A stretch of 64,000 nt of DNA from Gracilibacillus suaedae (lineage in GTDB: Bacteria > Bacillota > Bacilli > Bacillales > Amphibacillaceae), in contig NZ_JAGFVL010000011.1 of NCBI RefSeq assembly GCF_017599345.1, positions 37,373 to 101,372 on the forward strand. Direction: 5' to 3'. Below are positions 53,969 to 64,000 of the stretch, in pieces; positions within the stretch are counted from its first letter, which is position 1, and each line of letters opens with the position of its first letter. Made by a program: the position numbers and the translations under genes. The notes under the pieces are model-generated. The model was not told the origin of the DNA. It was given only the letters and a program-made list of their open reading frames with translations, and made no database searches.

Positions 53969-55087
53969 TTAGAGTGCTTTTTCAAGTAATTTTGGTTTGG
54001 CGAAGATCATTCGGCCTGCTGATGTTTGCAACACACTTGTAATCACGACTTCGATGTTCTGTCCAATATAGTTCTTACCTTCTTCTACTACAATCATCGT
54101 TCCATCATCTAAGTAAGCAACACCTTGGTTCTGTTCTTTACCGTCCTTAATAACCTGTACTGCTAATTCTTCACCTGGTAACACAATTGGTTTAACAGCA
54201 TTTGCTAAATCATTAATGTTTAAGACAGGTACCTTCTGAAACTCACAAACTTTATTTAAATTAAAGTCATTCGTTACAACAATCCCGTTCATCACTTTTG
54301 CAAGCTTAACTAATTTACTGTCGACTTCTTGGATTTCCTCGAAATCACCTTCATAAATTTCTACATTAATCGGTAGATCCTTCTGGATACGATTTAATAT
54401 ATCCAAGCCTCTGCGACCTCTGTTTCGTTTTAATGCATCTGATGAATCCGCGATATGCTGTAATTCTTCTAAAACAAATTGAGGAATAATAATCGTTCCT
54501 TCTAAAAAGTTTGTTTGACATATATCTGCAATTCGTCCATCAATGATTACACTTGTATCTAAAATCTTCGGTTTTGGTAATTCTGGATCTGCGTGAGATT
54601 CTTCAGGCATCAAAGCTTTTTTCTTTTCCTTTTTCGGTAAAGTAAATAGATTTAAGAATTCATCTCTTCTTTTAAAGCCTACTTGAAATCCAAAATAGGC
54701 AAATAAGACACTTAAAAAGATCGGCACCACCTGTGACACAACCCGTATATCAATTGATTGAATCGGGTCATTTAAGAAATACGCAATAATTAAACCAATA
54801 ATAATACCTAAACTACCAAACAATAAATCCGACACTGGGGCTTTCATTAATAGCTCTTCAATCCAAGCAAGGAATCTCATAATGTAATCAGAAATCCATA
54901 AAGATAGAATAAATAAAATAATTGCTCCTAATACTAACCCCACATAGGGTCCTACATAATTAGATGTTAACCATGTACCTTCAGCTAACCCTATTAATTC
55001 CAATAATCTTGGAATATATAAATATCCAGCGGTACCACCTGCAATAATAAAAAATAGTTGCACAAATCGTTTTAGCACCACAGTCAC
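53969..55087 (-). CDS. yacL: PIN/TRAM domain membrane protein YacL
   Basis: The 372-residue protein has four N-terminal transmembrane helices (within about residues 1-140), a PIN nuclease domain (KILDTSVIIDGRIADICQTN, about 172-191, and NDFNLNKVCEF) and a C-terminal TRAM domain. The acidic residues of a PIN active site are present. The function is unproved; RNA cleavage at the membrane is inferred. In Bacillus subtilis it follows disA, which is missing here. Confidence 0.92.
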   Translation of the reverse strand: MTVVLKRFVQLFFIIAGGTAGYLYIPRLLELIGLAEGTWLTSNYVGPYVGLVLGAIILFILSLWISDYIMRFLAWIEELLMKAPVSDLLFGSLGIIIGLIIAYFLNDPIQSIDIRVVSQVVPIFLSVLFAYFGFQVGFKRRDEFLNLFTLPKKEKKKALMPEESHADPELPKPKILDTSVIIDGRIADICQTNFLEGTIIIPQFVLEELQHIADSSDALKRNRGRRGLDILNRIQKDLPINVEIYEGDFEEIQEVDSKLVKLAKVMNGIVVTNDFNLNKVCEFQKVPVLNINDLANAVKPIVLPGEELAVQVIKDGKEQNQGVAYLDDGTMIVVEEGKNYIGQNIEVVITSVLQTSAGRMIFAKPKLLEKAL

Positions 55088-55201
55088 CTCCTATAGATTA
55101 GTCTCTCCTATTACTAAAATTTTAAACATTTTTTTAGTACTTTTAAGAAAGAATAAATCTTCCTTGGAGAGCACATTTTGAAACAATACACCTAAAAACT
55201 T

Positions 55202-56572
55202 TCAATCTCCTAATGCTTCTTTAATTGCTTCTTGCACAGAATTTATCCCTATGATTTCAATAGACGCCGGGACTGTCCAACCATCCATGTTCTTAGCAGG
55301 AATGATAGCTCTTTTAAATCCTAATTTAGCGGCTTCTTGTACACGTTGTTCAATTCGCGATACTCTTCTTACTTCTCCCGTAAGCCCAACTTCGCCAATC
55401 AATACATCATCTGTATGTGGAGCTCGATCTCTAAAGCTAGAAGCAATACTAATCGCAACCGCTAAATCAATGGCAGGCTCATCTAATTTCACGCCACCGG
55501 CTACCTTCACATATGCATCTTGATTTTGCAGCATTAAACCTACTCTTTTTTCTAATACAGCCATCAATAATGGAACACGATTATGATCTATTCCTGTCGC
55601 CATTCTCCTTGGGTTACCAAAGCTGGTAGGGGAAATTAGTGCCTGAATCTCCACTAGCACTGGTCTTGTTCCTTCCATCGATGCGACAATAGTTGAACCA
55701 GCGACACCTTGTGATCGTTCTTCTAGAAAAATTTCAGATGGGTTTAATACTTCTGTTAACCCTTCTTCTTTCATTTCAAATATGCCCATTTCGTTCGTGC
55801 TGCCAAATCGGTTTTTGACTCCCCGTAAGATTCGAAAAGTATGGTGTCTTTCCCCTTCAAAATACAATACAGCATCTACCATATGCTCAAGCAATCTGGG
55901 TCCAGCTATAGATCCTTCTTTCGTCACATGCCCAACAATAAAAACAGGTATATGATTTTGCTTCGCAATGCGCATCAGTTCACTAGTACACTCGCGAACT
56001 TGTGAAACACTACCCGGAGCACTGGTTACTTCTTCTTTATAAATAGTTTGAATCGAATCAATCACAACAAAGCCTGGTTTTAATTGATCAATTTGATTTG
56101 CGATATCTACTAGATTTGTTTCAGAAAGTACGTATAGTCTTTCTGATGAAATATCTAATCTGTCTGCTCTTAGTTTTGTCTGTCTTGCTGATTCTTCTCC
56201 AGAAATGTATAACACATCTAAATCACGCTGTGACAATTGACTGGAAACTTGCAGCAATAACGTTGATTTCCCGATACCTGGGTCTCCACCGATTAGCACT
56301 AGCGAACCAGGTACGATACCACCACCAAGCACTCGGTTTAACTCTTGCATTTTCGTTTTAATCCTTGGTTCTTCTTGTGTTTGAATACTGGATATCTTTT
56401 CTGGCTTGTGTGTTGTGCCTGAGCCTGTTGCCCAATTACCTCTTGCTGTTTTGGTAGCTTCCACTTCTTCTACTAACGTATTCCATTCATGACATCCCGG
56501 ACATTTCCCCATCCATTTAGGTGATTCATAACCACAAGATTGACAAACAAATTTAGATTTTCGCTTAGCCAA
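55202..56572 (-). CDS. radA: DNA repair protein RadA
   Basis: The 456-residue protein has an N-terminal C4 zinc finger ([18 protein letters not shown], residues 10-27), Walker [11 protein letters not shown], the RadA-specific [15 protein letters not shown] motif and a Lon-like C-terminal domain. RadA helps branch migration in recombination. It lies 285 nt after the clpC terminator and probably has its own promoter. Confidence 0.97.
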   Translation of the reverse strand: MAKRKSKFVCQSCGYESPKWMGKCPGCHEWNTLVEEVEATKTARGNWATGSGTTHKPEKISSIQTQEEPRIKTKMQELNRVLGGGIVPGSLVLIGGDPGIGKSTLLLQVSSQLSQRDLDVLYISGEESARQTKLRADRLDISSERLYVLSETNLVDIANQIDQLKPGFVVIDSIQTIYKEEVTSAPGSVSQVRECTSELMRIAKQNHIPVFIVGHVTKEGSIAGPRLLEHMVDAVLYFEGERHHTFRILRGVKNRFGSTNEMGIFEMKEEGLTEVLNPSEIFLEERSQGVAGSTIVASMEGTRPVLVEIQALISPTSFGNPRRMATGIDHNRVPLLMAVLEKRVGLMLQNQDAYVKVAGGVKLDEPAIDLAVAISIASSFRDRAPHTDDVLIGEVGLTGEVRRVSRIEQRVQEAAKLGFKRAIIPAKNMDGWTVPASIEIIGINSVQEAIKEALGD

Positions 56573-56856
56573 AAGTATCGCTCCCTTTCATTATATACGA
56601 AAAGACTCCCTTATAAGTTACAGAGATCTATCAATTTAGTTAAAGATGTATGTAAAAAGTGTAAAAAAAGGATAATCTTTAAATTTCGTCTCCTTACACA
56701 TAAAGATATTGTATTTTATATACTATTCTAAATACAAACCATGCTGGGCAGACTGTTTCCGACCCGAGGCTACTGAAAATGCAATCCCAAATTTCATGCA
56801 AAATAACTTTCCTATCACTCAGTATAAAAGTGATCGAAGAGGCATGATCCTTATTG

Positions 56857-56889
56857 AAAAAATCGGAAGGGAGCCCCCTTCCGATTTTT
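56857..56889 (-). terminator. Terminator of the ctsR-clpC operon
   Basis: On the minus strand AAAATCGGAAGGG and CCCTTCCGATTTT pair across GGCT and are followed by T. The remaining 56573-56856 gap before radA shows no gene or repeat. Confidence 0.9.
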
Positions 56890-56894
56890 AAGAT

Positions 56895-59321
56895 TCATAC
56901 AACCTGGAATTCGCCTGCGTCATCAAGGTCAATGGTTACTTTTTGGCCTTTTTTAATGGTTTCTTTTAGCAATTCTTCTGATAGTAAATCTTCCACGTTC
57001 TTTTGAATCGACCTGCGTAATGGTCTTGCACCATATTCAGGATCAAATCCTTCATTTGCTATTTTTTCAATTGCCTTATCAGATAATACAAAGTCTATTT
57101 CCTGTTCAGTTAAACGTTTCTGTAATTCTTTTACCATTAGCTCAACAATATGCTTCATGTGTTTCTTCTCTAATGAGTGGAAAACAATCGTTTCATCGAT
57201 ACGATTTAAGAACTCTGGACGGAAGGCTTTCTTCAATTCCGCCGTTACCTTAGAACGCATGTCTTTATAATCTTGTTCTTCATCACCAAGGCTAAAACCT
57301 ACATATTTATTACGTTTTAATTCATTTGCTCCAACATTGGATGTCATAATTAACACCGTATTTCGGAAGTCTACCGTACGTCCTTTAGAATCCGTTAGGC
57401 GACCATCTTCTAAGACTTGGAGTAATATATTAAATACTTCTGGGTGTGCTTTCTCTACCTCATCTAATAGTACTACAGAATATGGCTTTCTTCGTACTTT
57501 TTCGGTTAACTGTCCACCTTCTTCATAACCAACATATCCAGGAGGTGAACCTACAAGTCGTGATGTTGCATGCTTCTCCATATACTCTGACATATCAATA
57601 CGAATCATCGCGTCTTCATCACCAAACATGGATTCAGCTAACGCACGTGCCAACTCTGTTTTACCGACACCAGTTGGTCCTAGGAAAATAAACGAACCAA
57701 TTGGACGCTTTGGATCTTTTAAGCCAGATCTTGCTCGTCGAATTGCTTTGGAAACAGATTTTACTGCTTCTTCCTGACCAATTAATCGATCATGCAAAAT
57801 GTCTTCCATGTGTAATAACCTTTCACTCTCATCCTTAGTAAGTGCCGATACCGGTACCCCGGTCCATGTCGATACAACACTAGCAATATCTTCTACACTG
57901 ACTTCTGAATTCTCCTGTCCTTGTTTCTCTTTCCATTTCGCTTCCGTCTCTTCTAGTTCTTTTCTTAATTGTTGTTCATCATCACGTAATGCAGCAGCTT
58001 TTTCAAACTCTTGACTTTGAACAGCGGCGTCTTTTTCTTTACGTACTTCTTCTAAATTCTGTTCTAACTCTTTTAAATTAGGAGGTGTTGTATAAGAACG
58101 TAATCTTACCTTGGACCCTGCTTCATCAATTAAATCAATGGCCTTATCTGGCAAGAAACGATCAGTAATATAACGATCCGAAAGCTTTGCTGCTGCTTCA
58201 ATTGCTTCATCTGTAATCGTCACTCGGTGGTGTGCTTCATAACGATCTCTTAAGCCTTGTAAGATTTGTACAGATTCTTCTACAGATGGTTCATCGACTT
58301 GAATTGGCTGAAAACGACGTTCTAATGCGGCATCTTTTTCGATATACTTGCGGTACTCATCTAATGTGGTTGCACCGATACATTGCAATTCTCCTCGAGC
58401 TAATGATGGTTTTAAAATATTAGATGCATCAATAGCACCTTCTGCACCACCTGCACCAATTAATGTGTGCAACTCATCAATAAAAAGGATCACATTATTC
58501 GCCTGACGTATTTCTTCCATCACTTTTTTCAAGCGATCTTCAAATTCACCGCGATATTTAGTACCTGCTACTACCGTCCCCATATCAAGAGTCATCACCC
58601 GCTTATCACGAAGAATTTCCGGCACTTCATTTTGAACAATTTGTTGTGCCAAACCTTCCGCTACCGCTGTTTTACCAACACCTGGCTCACCAATCAAGAC
58701 AGGGTTATTTTTTGTGCGGCGACTTAATACTTGGATAACGCGTTCGATTTCTTTCTCACGGCCGATAACAGGGTCGATGTTCCCTTCTTTTGCAATGGAG
58801 GTTAAATCACGGGCAAGCGAATCCAACGTTGGGGTACTTGCACTATTACTTGAACTGTTACGACCATTTTGAGAACCACCTGATTCTGAGCTTCCTAACA
58901 GTTGTAACACTTGTTGACGTGCTTTATTTAGACTAACGCCCAAGTTATTTAGAACGCGAGCAGCTACCCCTTCTCCTTCTCGAATTAGCCCTAACAATAT
59001 ATGTTCTGTACCTACATAAGAGTGTCCTAATTTACGAGCTTCATCCATCGATAACTCAATGACTTTCTTTGCTCGAGGGGTATAGTGAATAGTTTGGGAT
59101 ACTTCACTGCCTTTACCTATTAAAGATTCTACTTCATCTCTGATCTTATCTGCGCCAAGACCAATCGCTTGAAGTGCTTTTGCTGCAATACCTTCTCCCT
59201 CGCTTACAAGTCCTAATAAAATATGTTCAGTGCCAATATTATTATGACCTAATCGTACAGCTTCTTCTTGTGATAATGCTAAAACTTTTTGCGCTCTTTC
59301 TGTAAAGCGTCCAAACATCAT
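56895..59321 (-). CDS. clpC: ATP-dependent Clp protease ATPase subunit ClpC
   Basis: The 808-residue AAA+ unfoldase has the double Clp N-domain ([20 protein letters not shown]), D1 Walker [10 protein letters not shown], a middle UVR-like coiled coil and D2 Walker [10 protein letters not shown]. With ClpP it degrades arginine-phosphorylated and adaptor-delivered proteins. It ends the four-gene heat-stress operon. Confidence 0.98.
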   Translation of the reverse strand: MMFGRFTERAQKVLALSQEEAVRLGHNNIGTEHILLGLVSEGEGIAAKALQAIGLGADKIRDEVESLIGKGSEVSQTIHYTPRAKKVIELSMDEARKLGHSYVGTEHILLGLIREGEGVAARVLNNLGVSLNKARQQVLQLLGSSESGGSQNGRNSSSNSASTPTLDSLARDLTSIAKEGNIDPVIGREKEIERVIQVLSRRTKNNPVLIGEPGVGKTAVAEGLAQQIVQNEVPEILRDKRVMTLDMGTVVAGTKYRGEFEDRLKKVMEEIRQANNVILFIDELHTLIGAGGAEGAIDASNILKPSLARGELQCIGATTLDEYRKYIEKDAALERRFQPIQVDEPSVEESVQILQGLRDRYEAHHRVTITDEAIEAAAKLSDRYITDRFLPDKAIDLIDEAGSKVRLRSYTTPPNLKELEQNLEEVRKEKDAAVQSQEFEKAAALRDDEQQLRKELEETEAKWKEKQGQENSEVSVEDIASVVSTWTGVPVSALTKDESERLLHMEDILHDRLIGQEEAVKSVSKAIRRARSGLKDPKRPIGSFIFLGPTGVGKTELARALAESMFGDEDAMIRIDMSEYMEKHATSRLVGSPPGYVGYEEGGQLTEKVRRKPYSVVLLDEVEKAHPEVFNILLQVLEDGRLTDSKGRTVDFRNTVLIMTSNVGANELKRNKYVGFSLGDEEQDYKDMRSKVTAELKKAFRPEFLNRIDETIVFHSLEKKHMKHIVELMVKELQKRLTEQEIDFVLSDKAIEKIANEGFDPEYGARPLRRSIQKNVEDLLSEELLKETIKKGQKVTIDLDDAGEFQVV

Positions 59322-59322
59322 T

Positions 59323-60399
59323 TTAATATTCCTCCTTTTGCTCCAATGTAAAGCGTTCCCGAATTAAGGATGCACGAAACACATCGCGTTCATTCGGTGT
59401 CAGCATTTTTTTTGCATATTGTTGTAAGAACGCCGGTTGTGTTAAAACAACCAATTCGTTCAGAATAGATTTAGATATGTGATGGATGAATCCCAAATCA
59501 ATACCTAGTCGGACATCAGACAGGCATTTTGCCGTTTCTTTCGATTCGATAATACGACTATGCTGCAATATCCCATAGGAACGAAATACTCGGTCCTCTA
59601 ATTCCAGTTCTGATTGTTCCATCAGTAAATTCCGAGCATGACGTTCATGCTCAATTAATTTATCGACAACGCCTTTTAAGTCTTCGATAATATCCTCCTC
59701 AGACCGACCTAATGTTACCTGATTGGAAATTTGAAAAATATTACCTAGCGCTTCACTGCCTTCACCATAAATACCTCGAACAACCAGACCTAACTGATTG
59801 ATAGCAGGGATCATCCGGTTAATTTTACGAGTAATCGCAAGCGCTGGTAAATGCATCATCACAGATGCTCGTAAGCCAGTACCTACATTCGTAGGACAGC
59901 TTGTAAGATATCCTCTATTTTCGTCAAAGGCATAATCTATTTTTTCTTCTAACCAGTCATCTAATTGAAACGCCTGTTCCAAGGCTTTTTCTAATTGAAA
60001 ACCAGGAAAATATAATTGAGCCCTAATATGGTCTTCTTCATTAACCATGATCGATACTTGTTCATTCTTAGAGATAAGCGCAGCACCCTGCTTCGATTTA
60101 TCAGCTAAATGTGGACTTATTAAATGTTTTTCTACTAATACTTGCTTTTCTACTTGCTTTAACTCAGCCATTTTGACAAATTCTAAATCTTTATATTGTA
60201 AATAAGAGCGGTGATTAAATTCCTTTTCCATAAAATAAAGAATACTCTCCATTTGCTTTTCGTCCGCAATTAATGGAAAAGGGGATTGCTCAAAGTTTCG
60301 AGCTAAACGAACACGACTGCTCATTACAATATCACTGTCAGGACCGTCCTCTTTTAACCAAGGACTAATTGCTTCATTGATAAATTGCTCTAAACTCAC
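59323..60399 (-). CDS. mcsB: Protein-arginine kinase McsB
   Basis: The 358-residue phosphagen-kinase relative has [16 protein letters not shown] (about 27-42) and [20 protein letters not shown] (about 166-185). It phosphorylates arginines, marking proteins for ClpCP and inactivating CtsR. It overlaps mcsA by 4 nt; 1 nt separates it from clpC. Confidence 0.97.
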   Translation of the reverse strand: MSLEQFINEAISPWLKEDGPDSDIVMSSRVRLARNFEQSPFPLIADEKQMESILYFMEKEFNHRSYLQYKDLEFVKMAELKQVEKQVLVEKHLISPHLADKSKQGAALISKNEQVSIMVNEEDHIRAQLYFPGFQLEKALEQAFQLDDWLEEKIDYAFDENRGYLTSCPTNVGTGLRASVMMHLPALAITRKINRMIPAINQLGLVVRGIYGEGSEALGNIFQISNQVTLGRSEEDIIEDLKGVVDKLIEHERHARNLLMEQSELELEDRVFRSYGILQHSRIIESKETAKCLSDVRLGIDLGFIHHISKSILNELVVLTQPAFLQQYAKKMLTPNERDVFRASLIRERFTLEQKEEY

Positions 60400-60938
60400 G
60401 AATCATCACGCTCCTCGTGGTGGTTTAGATTCTTCTCTAATGACCTTATTTCATCGCGAATTTCAGCTGCTTCTTCAAAAGCTTCCTCAGCGATTGCTTG
60501 TTGTAATTTCACCTTTAAGTCTCGTAGCTTTTTACGTTGAAAAATATCAGATCCTACTCGTTTTGGTACTTTTCCTTCATGAGCAGTGTTACCACTATGC
60601 ACTTTTCGAAAAAGCGGATTTAAATGTTCAGAGAATGTATGATAGCAAGTTGCACACCCGAACTTTCCAATTCTAGCAAACTGTTGATACGTCATGCCAC
60701 ATTTATCACATTGTAACTCCTTATCTGTTGCTTTATGTGACTGGTGATGCATAGCACTAGATTTTGGGTTGAACAGTCCTGATAAAAGGTGGTGTAATGA
60801 ATAGGCATCTTCTTCTTGTGACACATAACCCTTTTCCTTTGCACATTGCTGGCAGACGTGAATTTCTGTCTTCTCACCGTTTATTACTTGTGCGAAATGA
60901 ACGGTTGCCGGATTTTGTTTACACTCTTGACATTCCAT
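60396..60938 (-). CDS. mcsA: McsA, activator of McsB
   Basis: The 180-residue protein starts [20 protein letters not shown] at ATG 60938 (a GTG at 60947 overlaps the AGGAGG). It has two zinc modules (CQEC ... CQQC and CDKC ... CATC) and a C-terminal UVR motif. It activates the kinase McsB. Confidence 0.95.
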   Translation of the reverse strand: MECQECKQNPATVHFAQVINGEKTEIHVCQQCAKEKGYVSQEEDAYSLHHLLSGLFNPKSSAMHHQSHKATDKELQCDKCGMTYQQFARIGKFGCATCYHTFSEHLNPLFRKVHSGNTAHEGKVPKRVGSDIFQRKKLRDLKVKLQQAIAEEAFEEAAEIRDEIRSLEKNLNHHEERDDS

Positions 60939-60950
60939 ACCGTACACCTC

Positions 60951-61415
60951 CTAAAATTGATATTTTAAGGCATTGAGCATTGCTGATAAAATTCTAGCAC
61001 GAATCTCATCCCGAATTGGCAGTTGAAAAGAGAGCGTATTACGATCAATCGCACCAACCATTAATTTTGCTTCTCGTTCGGTAATTAATTCTTCTTCCAA
61101 GAGGCGCTCTAATATATTGACCGCTTTTTGCTGTGATATTTTAGGTTGGATCATTTCAATAATTTCGTCTATTAATTTTGCTTTGTCTTCATTGGTAATA
61201 CGACTAATGCGGATATAGCCCCCACCACCACGTTTACTTTCTACTAAGTAACCTTTCTCCAAAGTAAACCGAGTGTTGATGACATAATTAATTTGAGAAG
61301 GTACACATTCAAAGCGATCAGCAATTTCACTTCGCTTTATTTCAATGATTTTATGATGGTTGCTGTGCATGATTTCTTTCAAATATTCTTCAATAATATC
61401 TGAAATATTACGCAT
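60951..61415 (-). CDS. ctsR: Transcriptional repressor CtsR
   Basis: The 154-residue repressor has a winged helix with RGGGGYIRI (about 62-70), the Gly-rich wing that senses temperature and is targeted by McsB. It represses its own operon through the operator at 61436-61452. Confidence 0.97.
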   Translation of the reverse strand: MRNISDIIEEYLKEIMHSNHHKIIEIKRSEIADRFECVPSQINYVINTRFTLEKGYLVESKRGGGGYIRISRITNEDKAKLIDEIIEMIQPKISQQKAVNILERLLEEELITEREAKLMVGAIDRNTLSFQLPIRDEIRARILSAMLNALKYQF

Positions 61416-61435
61416 TTTCCCTCCTCCAATCTGAC

Positions 61436-61452
61436 TTTGACTATATTTGACT
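61436..61452 (-). promoter_or_regulatory. CtsR operator
   Basis: On the minus strand AGTCAAA-TAT-AGTCAAA is a perfect match to the CtsR heptad repeat (RGTCAAA-N3-RGTCAAA), placed at the transcription start. Confidence 0.95.
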
Positions 61453-61462
61453 ATATATTTTT

Positions 61463-61491
61463 ATTATACTGTAAGTTGGCTTGGTTGAAAA
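61463..61491 (-). promoter_or_regulatory. Promoter of the ctsR operon
   Basis: On the minus strand TTTTCA (61491-61486) and TATAAT (61468-61463) are 17 bp apart; the CtsR operator follows 11 bp after the -10 box. Confidence 0.75.
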
Positions 61492-61538
61492 CTATTTGGT
61501 CTTCATTATTATAACCTTTCTTGCTGTCTCTCAAACCC

Positions 61539-62234
61539 TTATGAACGAAAACGGATTTTAATCTTTTTTACTTCTTCCTGCTCTAATAACCATTCATACA
61601 AATTTTCGCGTTTTTTCTGATGAATGGCATCAATATACATTTTGATTTTTGTTGTATCGGAACTTTCATTAGAGATATCAAACTCGCGAATTTCGATCGG
61701 AAATGACTGTACACGGTTAAGGAAAGTTGAAGCTTTTTGTTCCTTAGAAAGCTTTACTTCAAAGACAATATGATGACTTTTACGGTGTAGCCTTTTTTCA
61801 AATTTATTCAAGACAACTAAACTAATTAAAATAATCAAAGTTGTCACAAAGGCCTCTTTATACATACCAATGCCAACAATCAATCCTAAGCCAGCAACTG
61901 CCCATATAGATGCAGCTGTTGTCAAACCTCTAATAGTACCCCCATGAACAATAATCGTACCTGCCCCCAAAAATCCAATACCACTAATGACATAGGAAGG
62001 TATACGAGCTGGATCAAATTGAATGTTCTGGTGATTTTCAATAAAGTGTTGAAACCCGTAAACAGATAAAAGCATCATCAAGCAGGAACTGACCCCAACT
62101 AGTATATGTGTTCGAAAGCCAGCAGAATGTTTATTTACCTCCCGTTCAAAACCAATCAATCCTGATAAAAAAAGCGAAATCATCAGCTTTGTAACAGATT
62201 CTACAAACTCCGCATCAAAGAGCTGATCCCACAT
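61539..62234 (-). CDS. MgtC/SapB family membrane protein
   Basis: The 231-residue protein starts MWDQLFDAEFVESVTKLMIS at ATG 62234, 7 nt after AAAGGGGG; the frame open to 62330 is upstream sequence. It has four to five transmembrane helices with SGLIGFEREVNKHSAGFRTH and GIGFLGAGTIIVHGGTIRGL, MgtC-family hallmarks, and a C-terminal ACT-like domain. The family is linked to magnesium and acid adaptation; the substrate is unknown. Confidence 0.9.
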   Translation of the reverse strand: MWDQLFDAEFVESVTKLMISLFLSGLIGFEREVNKHSAGFRTHILVGVSSCLMMLLSVYGFQHFIENHQNIQFDPARIPSYVISGIGFLGAGTIIVHGGTIRGLTTAASIWAVAGLGLIVGIGMYKEAFVTTLIILISLVVLNKFEKRLHRKSHHIVFEVKLSKEQKASTFLNRVQSFPIEIREFDISNESSDTTKIKMYIDAIHQKKRENLYEWLLEQEEVKKIKIRFRS

Positions 62235-62342
62235 AAAGGCGCCCCCTTTACATTTATATATATAAATCTTGATACCAACCATATACCCTGTACTATAAAA
62301 AACATAGAAACGTACACAGGGACAGTACAAAAACGACCTTTG

Positions 62343-63530
62343 CTAGAAGAAATCTGGAAAGTATGGATGACTTGTTGGAATGATTTCCTCCAACTGTCCA
62401 ATAGCCTTTTGATCACCATCCAAAAGTTCTAAACTCAATAATTCATGAGCACGTTTATAACCAAGAAACATCTGTGTCATTTGCTGTATCTTCATTGTTA
62501 CGGTTGGTAAGGAATTTTGATTATCTACTCGATCAATTATCATCTCATCATGCTCATTCATGGATAACTGATACGTCCCTGTATTCTCTGGAAGAAATTC
62601 ATCTTCTATATGGATAGCAAAAGAAGAAAAATGACCAGACTTATTGTATGGAAATTGTGCAAGAAATGCCTCTGCATCGACAATACGAGACATAAAATAA
62701 GGTGTTACCTTCTGTTCAAATCTAGGCTCTTCGACCAAAAGCGTAACCCCGTCGTTAGTTGGTAAACTAGCAACTATGTCGTCCACCATGGAATCATGAT
62801 CATGCATAAATTGTAACAACAACTTCTGCCCATTTATAGTTGAAAAAGCGATATCTTTTACTGTGAATATATTCTCTTTTACGTTGTATACTAGGTATCC
62901 TTCTGGTGTATGATCATCCCGGTATGCAATTGCTATAAAGTCATCTTTGTTAAGGATCCGATGTTTCCACCAATGCTGATCTCTTGCTAATGGACCTGTA
63001 AATGCACTCGCATATTCTGTATAAATACTATGTAGCATTGATATTGTTTGATCATTATTATTACCTCTTTTTACAAATCCAATTCCATCCCATCGTTTCG
63101 CTAAGCTTCGAATTGGTATTTTACAATTTGCTTTGTCGAAAGTTATTTCCCAACCATACTTTCGATAGAATGGTACAGAAAATGGATGTAGATAGGAGAT
63201 AATTTGTCCTTTCGTTTTCATTTCCTGTAGTGCTTTCTTTAATAGTTGTTTCACTTTTCCTCCTCTTCGATATTCAGGCCATGATGCAACTGATGCGACA
63301 CCTCCCATTTTCATTATTCTACCTTGAATATGTGCTTTTAGTGGGATGACATGAACCTTCGCAGCCAATTGATTATTTTCCACCCATCCCCAAACAGTAT
63401 GATTTTTCATCTGTTCTTTATTTGCTACTATTTCTTCATCTGACAATTTATATTGAAAGGCATATTGTGATAAATCCATAATTTCCCTATAGTACGTTTC
63501 ATCTAGCTTCGTAATATTGTTCATTTCCAT
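62343..63530 (-). CDS. GNAT N-acetyltransferase, Eis-like
   Basis: The 395-residue protein has an N-terminal GNAT domain (VASVASWPEYRRGGKVKQLL with the acetyl-CoA pyrophosphate loop, about 78-97; FYRKYGWEI), a second GNAT-like domain and a C-terminal SCP2-like segment, the architecture of Eis-type acetyltransferases. Such enzymes acetylate amines including aminoglycosides in some bacteria; the substrate here is unknown. It lies next to the mgtC-like gene, 108 nt away. Confidence 0.88.
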   Translation of the reverse strand: MEMNNITKLDETYYREIMDLSQYAFQYKLSDEEIVANKEQMKNHTVWGWVENNQLAAKVHVIPLKAHIQGRIMKMGGVASVASWPEYRRGGKVKQLLKKALQEMKTKGQIISYLHPFSVPFYRKYGWEITFDKANCKIPIRSLAKRWDGIGFVKRGNNNDQTISMLHSIYTEYASAFTGPLARDQHWWKHRILNKDDFIAIAYRDDHTPEGYLVYNVKENIFTVKDIAFSTINGQKLLLQFMHDHDSMVDDIVASLPTNDGVTLLVEEPRFEQKVTPYFMSRIVDAEAFLAQFPYNKSGHFSSFAIHIEDEFLPENTGTYQLSMNEHDEMIIDRVDNQNSLPTVTMKIQQMTQMFLGYKRAHELLSLELLDGDQKAIGQLEEIIPTSHPYFPDFF

Positions 63531-63689
63531 TACCCCTTCTTTCCCTTGGTTTTGTTCTATTATATATATTCCGTTCTGCCCTGATAAATGTAAATTTCAC
63601 AGCTTATGTTCCTTCATAGAATAAGGCAGTACTTTTGCATTTGCTTCGTACAATGTCGGTAATAATCTATAAAGTGAGACTATAATCAT

Positions 63690-63773
63690 GATCAGTTGGG
63701 GTTTTACCCACGCTGGTCATATCTATTATCCCTAAGCCTATTCTCGATAGCGAGAGTATGGGTGTATTTTTTT
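63690..63773 (+). ncRNA. Possible small structured RNA with terminator
   Basis: A 13-bp stem with G-U pairs (63690-63702 with 63706-63718) is followed by a 10-bp hairpin with one bulge (CCTATTCTCG 63737-63746 with CGAGAGTATGG 63751-63761) and seven T (63767-63773) on the plus strand. No gene precedes it on that strand, and its TATAAT (63681-63686) sits too close to the stem to be its promoter. Evidence is structural only. Confidence 0.25.
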
Positions 63774-63866
63774 GCTTTTCTTTCAACCACTATCATTTTA
63801 GGAAGCACCACCAGATTTAGTATAGAGCCAAAAAAACGGTTCTTTAAACATTATTTTAGCATACAA

Positions 63867-63900
63867 AAAAACTCCCTAGTCCTATGACTAAGAAGTTTTT
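63867..63900 (-). terminator. Terminator of the rRNA operon
   Basis: On the minus strand AAAACTTCTTAGTC and GACTAGGGAGTTTT pair around ATAG and are followed by seven T, right after the 5S gene. Confidence 0.85.
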
Positions 63901-63906
63901 AAAAAT

Positions 63907-64000
63907 TGCCTGGCAACGTCCTACTCTTGCAGGGGCGCGAGCCCCAACTACCATGGGCGCTGGAAAGCTTAACTACTGTGTTCGGCATGGGAACAGGTGT
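63907..64000 (-). rRNA. rrf: 5S ribosomal RNA, 3' part
   Basis: The last 94 bases are the complement of 5S rRNA: the minus strand carries CCATGCCGAACACAGTAG, then AAGCTTTCCAGCGCC, ATGGTAGTTGGGG and the end GAGTAGGACGTTGCC. The 5' portion lies beyond the window. It is the last gene of an rRNA operon reading toward ctsR, as rrnW does in Bacillus subtilis. Confidence 0.95.

Noticed and set aside
62235..62419. Upstream extension of the MgtC-family gene and a 72-codon frame overlapping the acetyltransferase end
   Set aside because: ATG 62234 has a proper ribosome site and the family-typical N-terminus; upstream residues are Cys/Tyr-rich and unlike the family.

Overview
The window is chromosomal DNA of low G+C from a Bacillaceae member, probably of the Oceanobacillus / Gracilibacillus / Virgibacillus group; the genus is not fixed by anything I can see. 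The evidence is Bacillus-type gene order from the rRNA-ctsR end through the str, S10, spc and alpha ribosomal operons to rpsI, plus Firmicutes-style leaders: a cysteine T-box, L10 and L13 leaders, L1-binding hairpins and a CtsR operator. Almost every housekeeping gene is on the minus strand, so the biological order runs from 64000 down to 4491.

Regions in transcription order. (1) 64000-60950: end of a 5S rRNA, a GNAT acetyltransferase and an MgtC-family membrane protein. (2) 61491-56857: the ctsR-mcsA-mcsB-clpC protein quality-control operon with a perfect CtsR operator and a terminator. (3) 56572-53969: radA and the PIN/TRAM gene yacL; disA, usually between them, is absent. (4) 53535-46012: ispD, ispF, gltX, T-box-controlled cysE-cysS, mrnC, rlmB, rae1, sigH. 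(5) 45926-42184: rpmG, secE, nusG, rplK, rplA, rplJ, rplL, with L1 and L10 regulatory RNAs. (6) 41641-28325: rsmC-like methyltransferase, rpoB, rpoC, a K-turn protein, rpsL, rpsG, fusA, tuf. (7) 27785-24900: a plus-strand insertion between tuf and rpsJ holding a chemoreceptor and a xylose-binding-type lipoprotein behind a sigma-D-like promoter. (8) 24830-10341: the S10-spc-alpha cluster with its own promoter; map is missing after adk. (9) 10340-8868: an accessory gap with four related short repeats, a decayed ORF and a small membrane-anchored protein. (10) 8867-4443: ecfA1-ecfA2-ecfT, truA, rplM, rpsI. (11) 4342-1: a defective prophage abutting the 3' end of rpsI, with integrase, a frameshifted ImmA-type protease, a truncated tape-measure gene, distal tail protein and a tail protein running off the left edge.

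Most of the window is conventional translation, transcription and proteostasis machinery. The accessory interest lies in the prophage remnant with LexA/SOS-like boxes, the stand-alone chemoreceptor plus binding-protein pair, and two repeat systems. One is a hairpin family whose arms differ between copies yet stay self-complementary, twice carried inside elements with terminal inverted repeats. The other is a quartet of short CGGACAT...TTATTTG units. I saw no tRNA gene, CRISPR array or intact insertion sequence.
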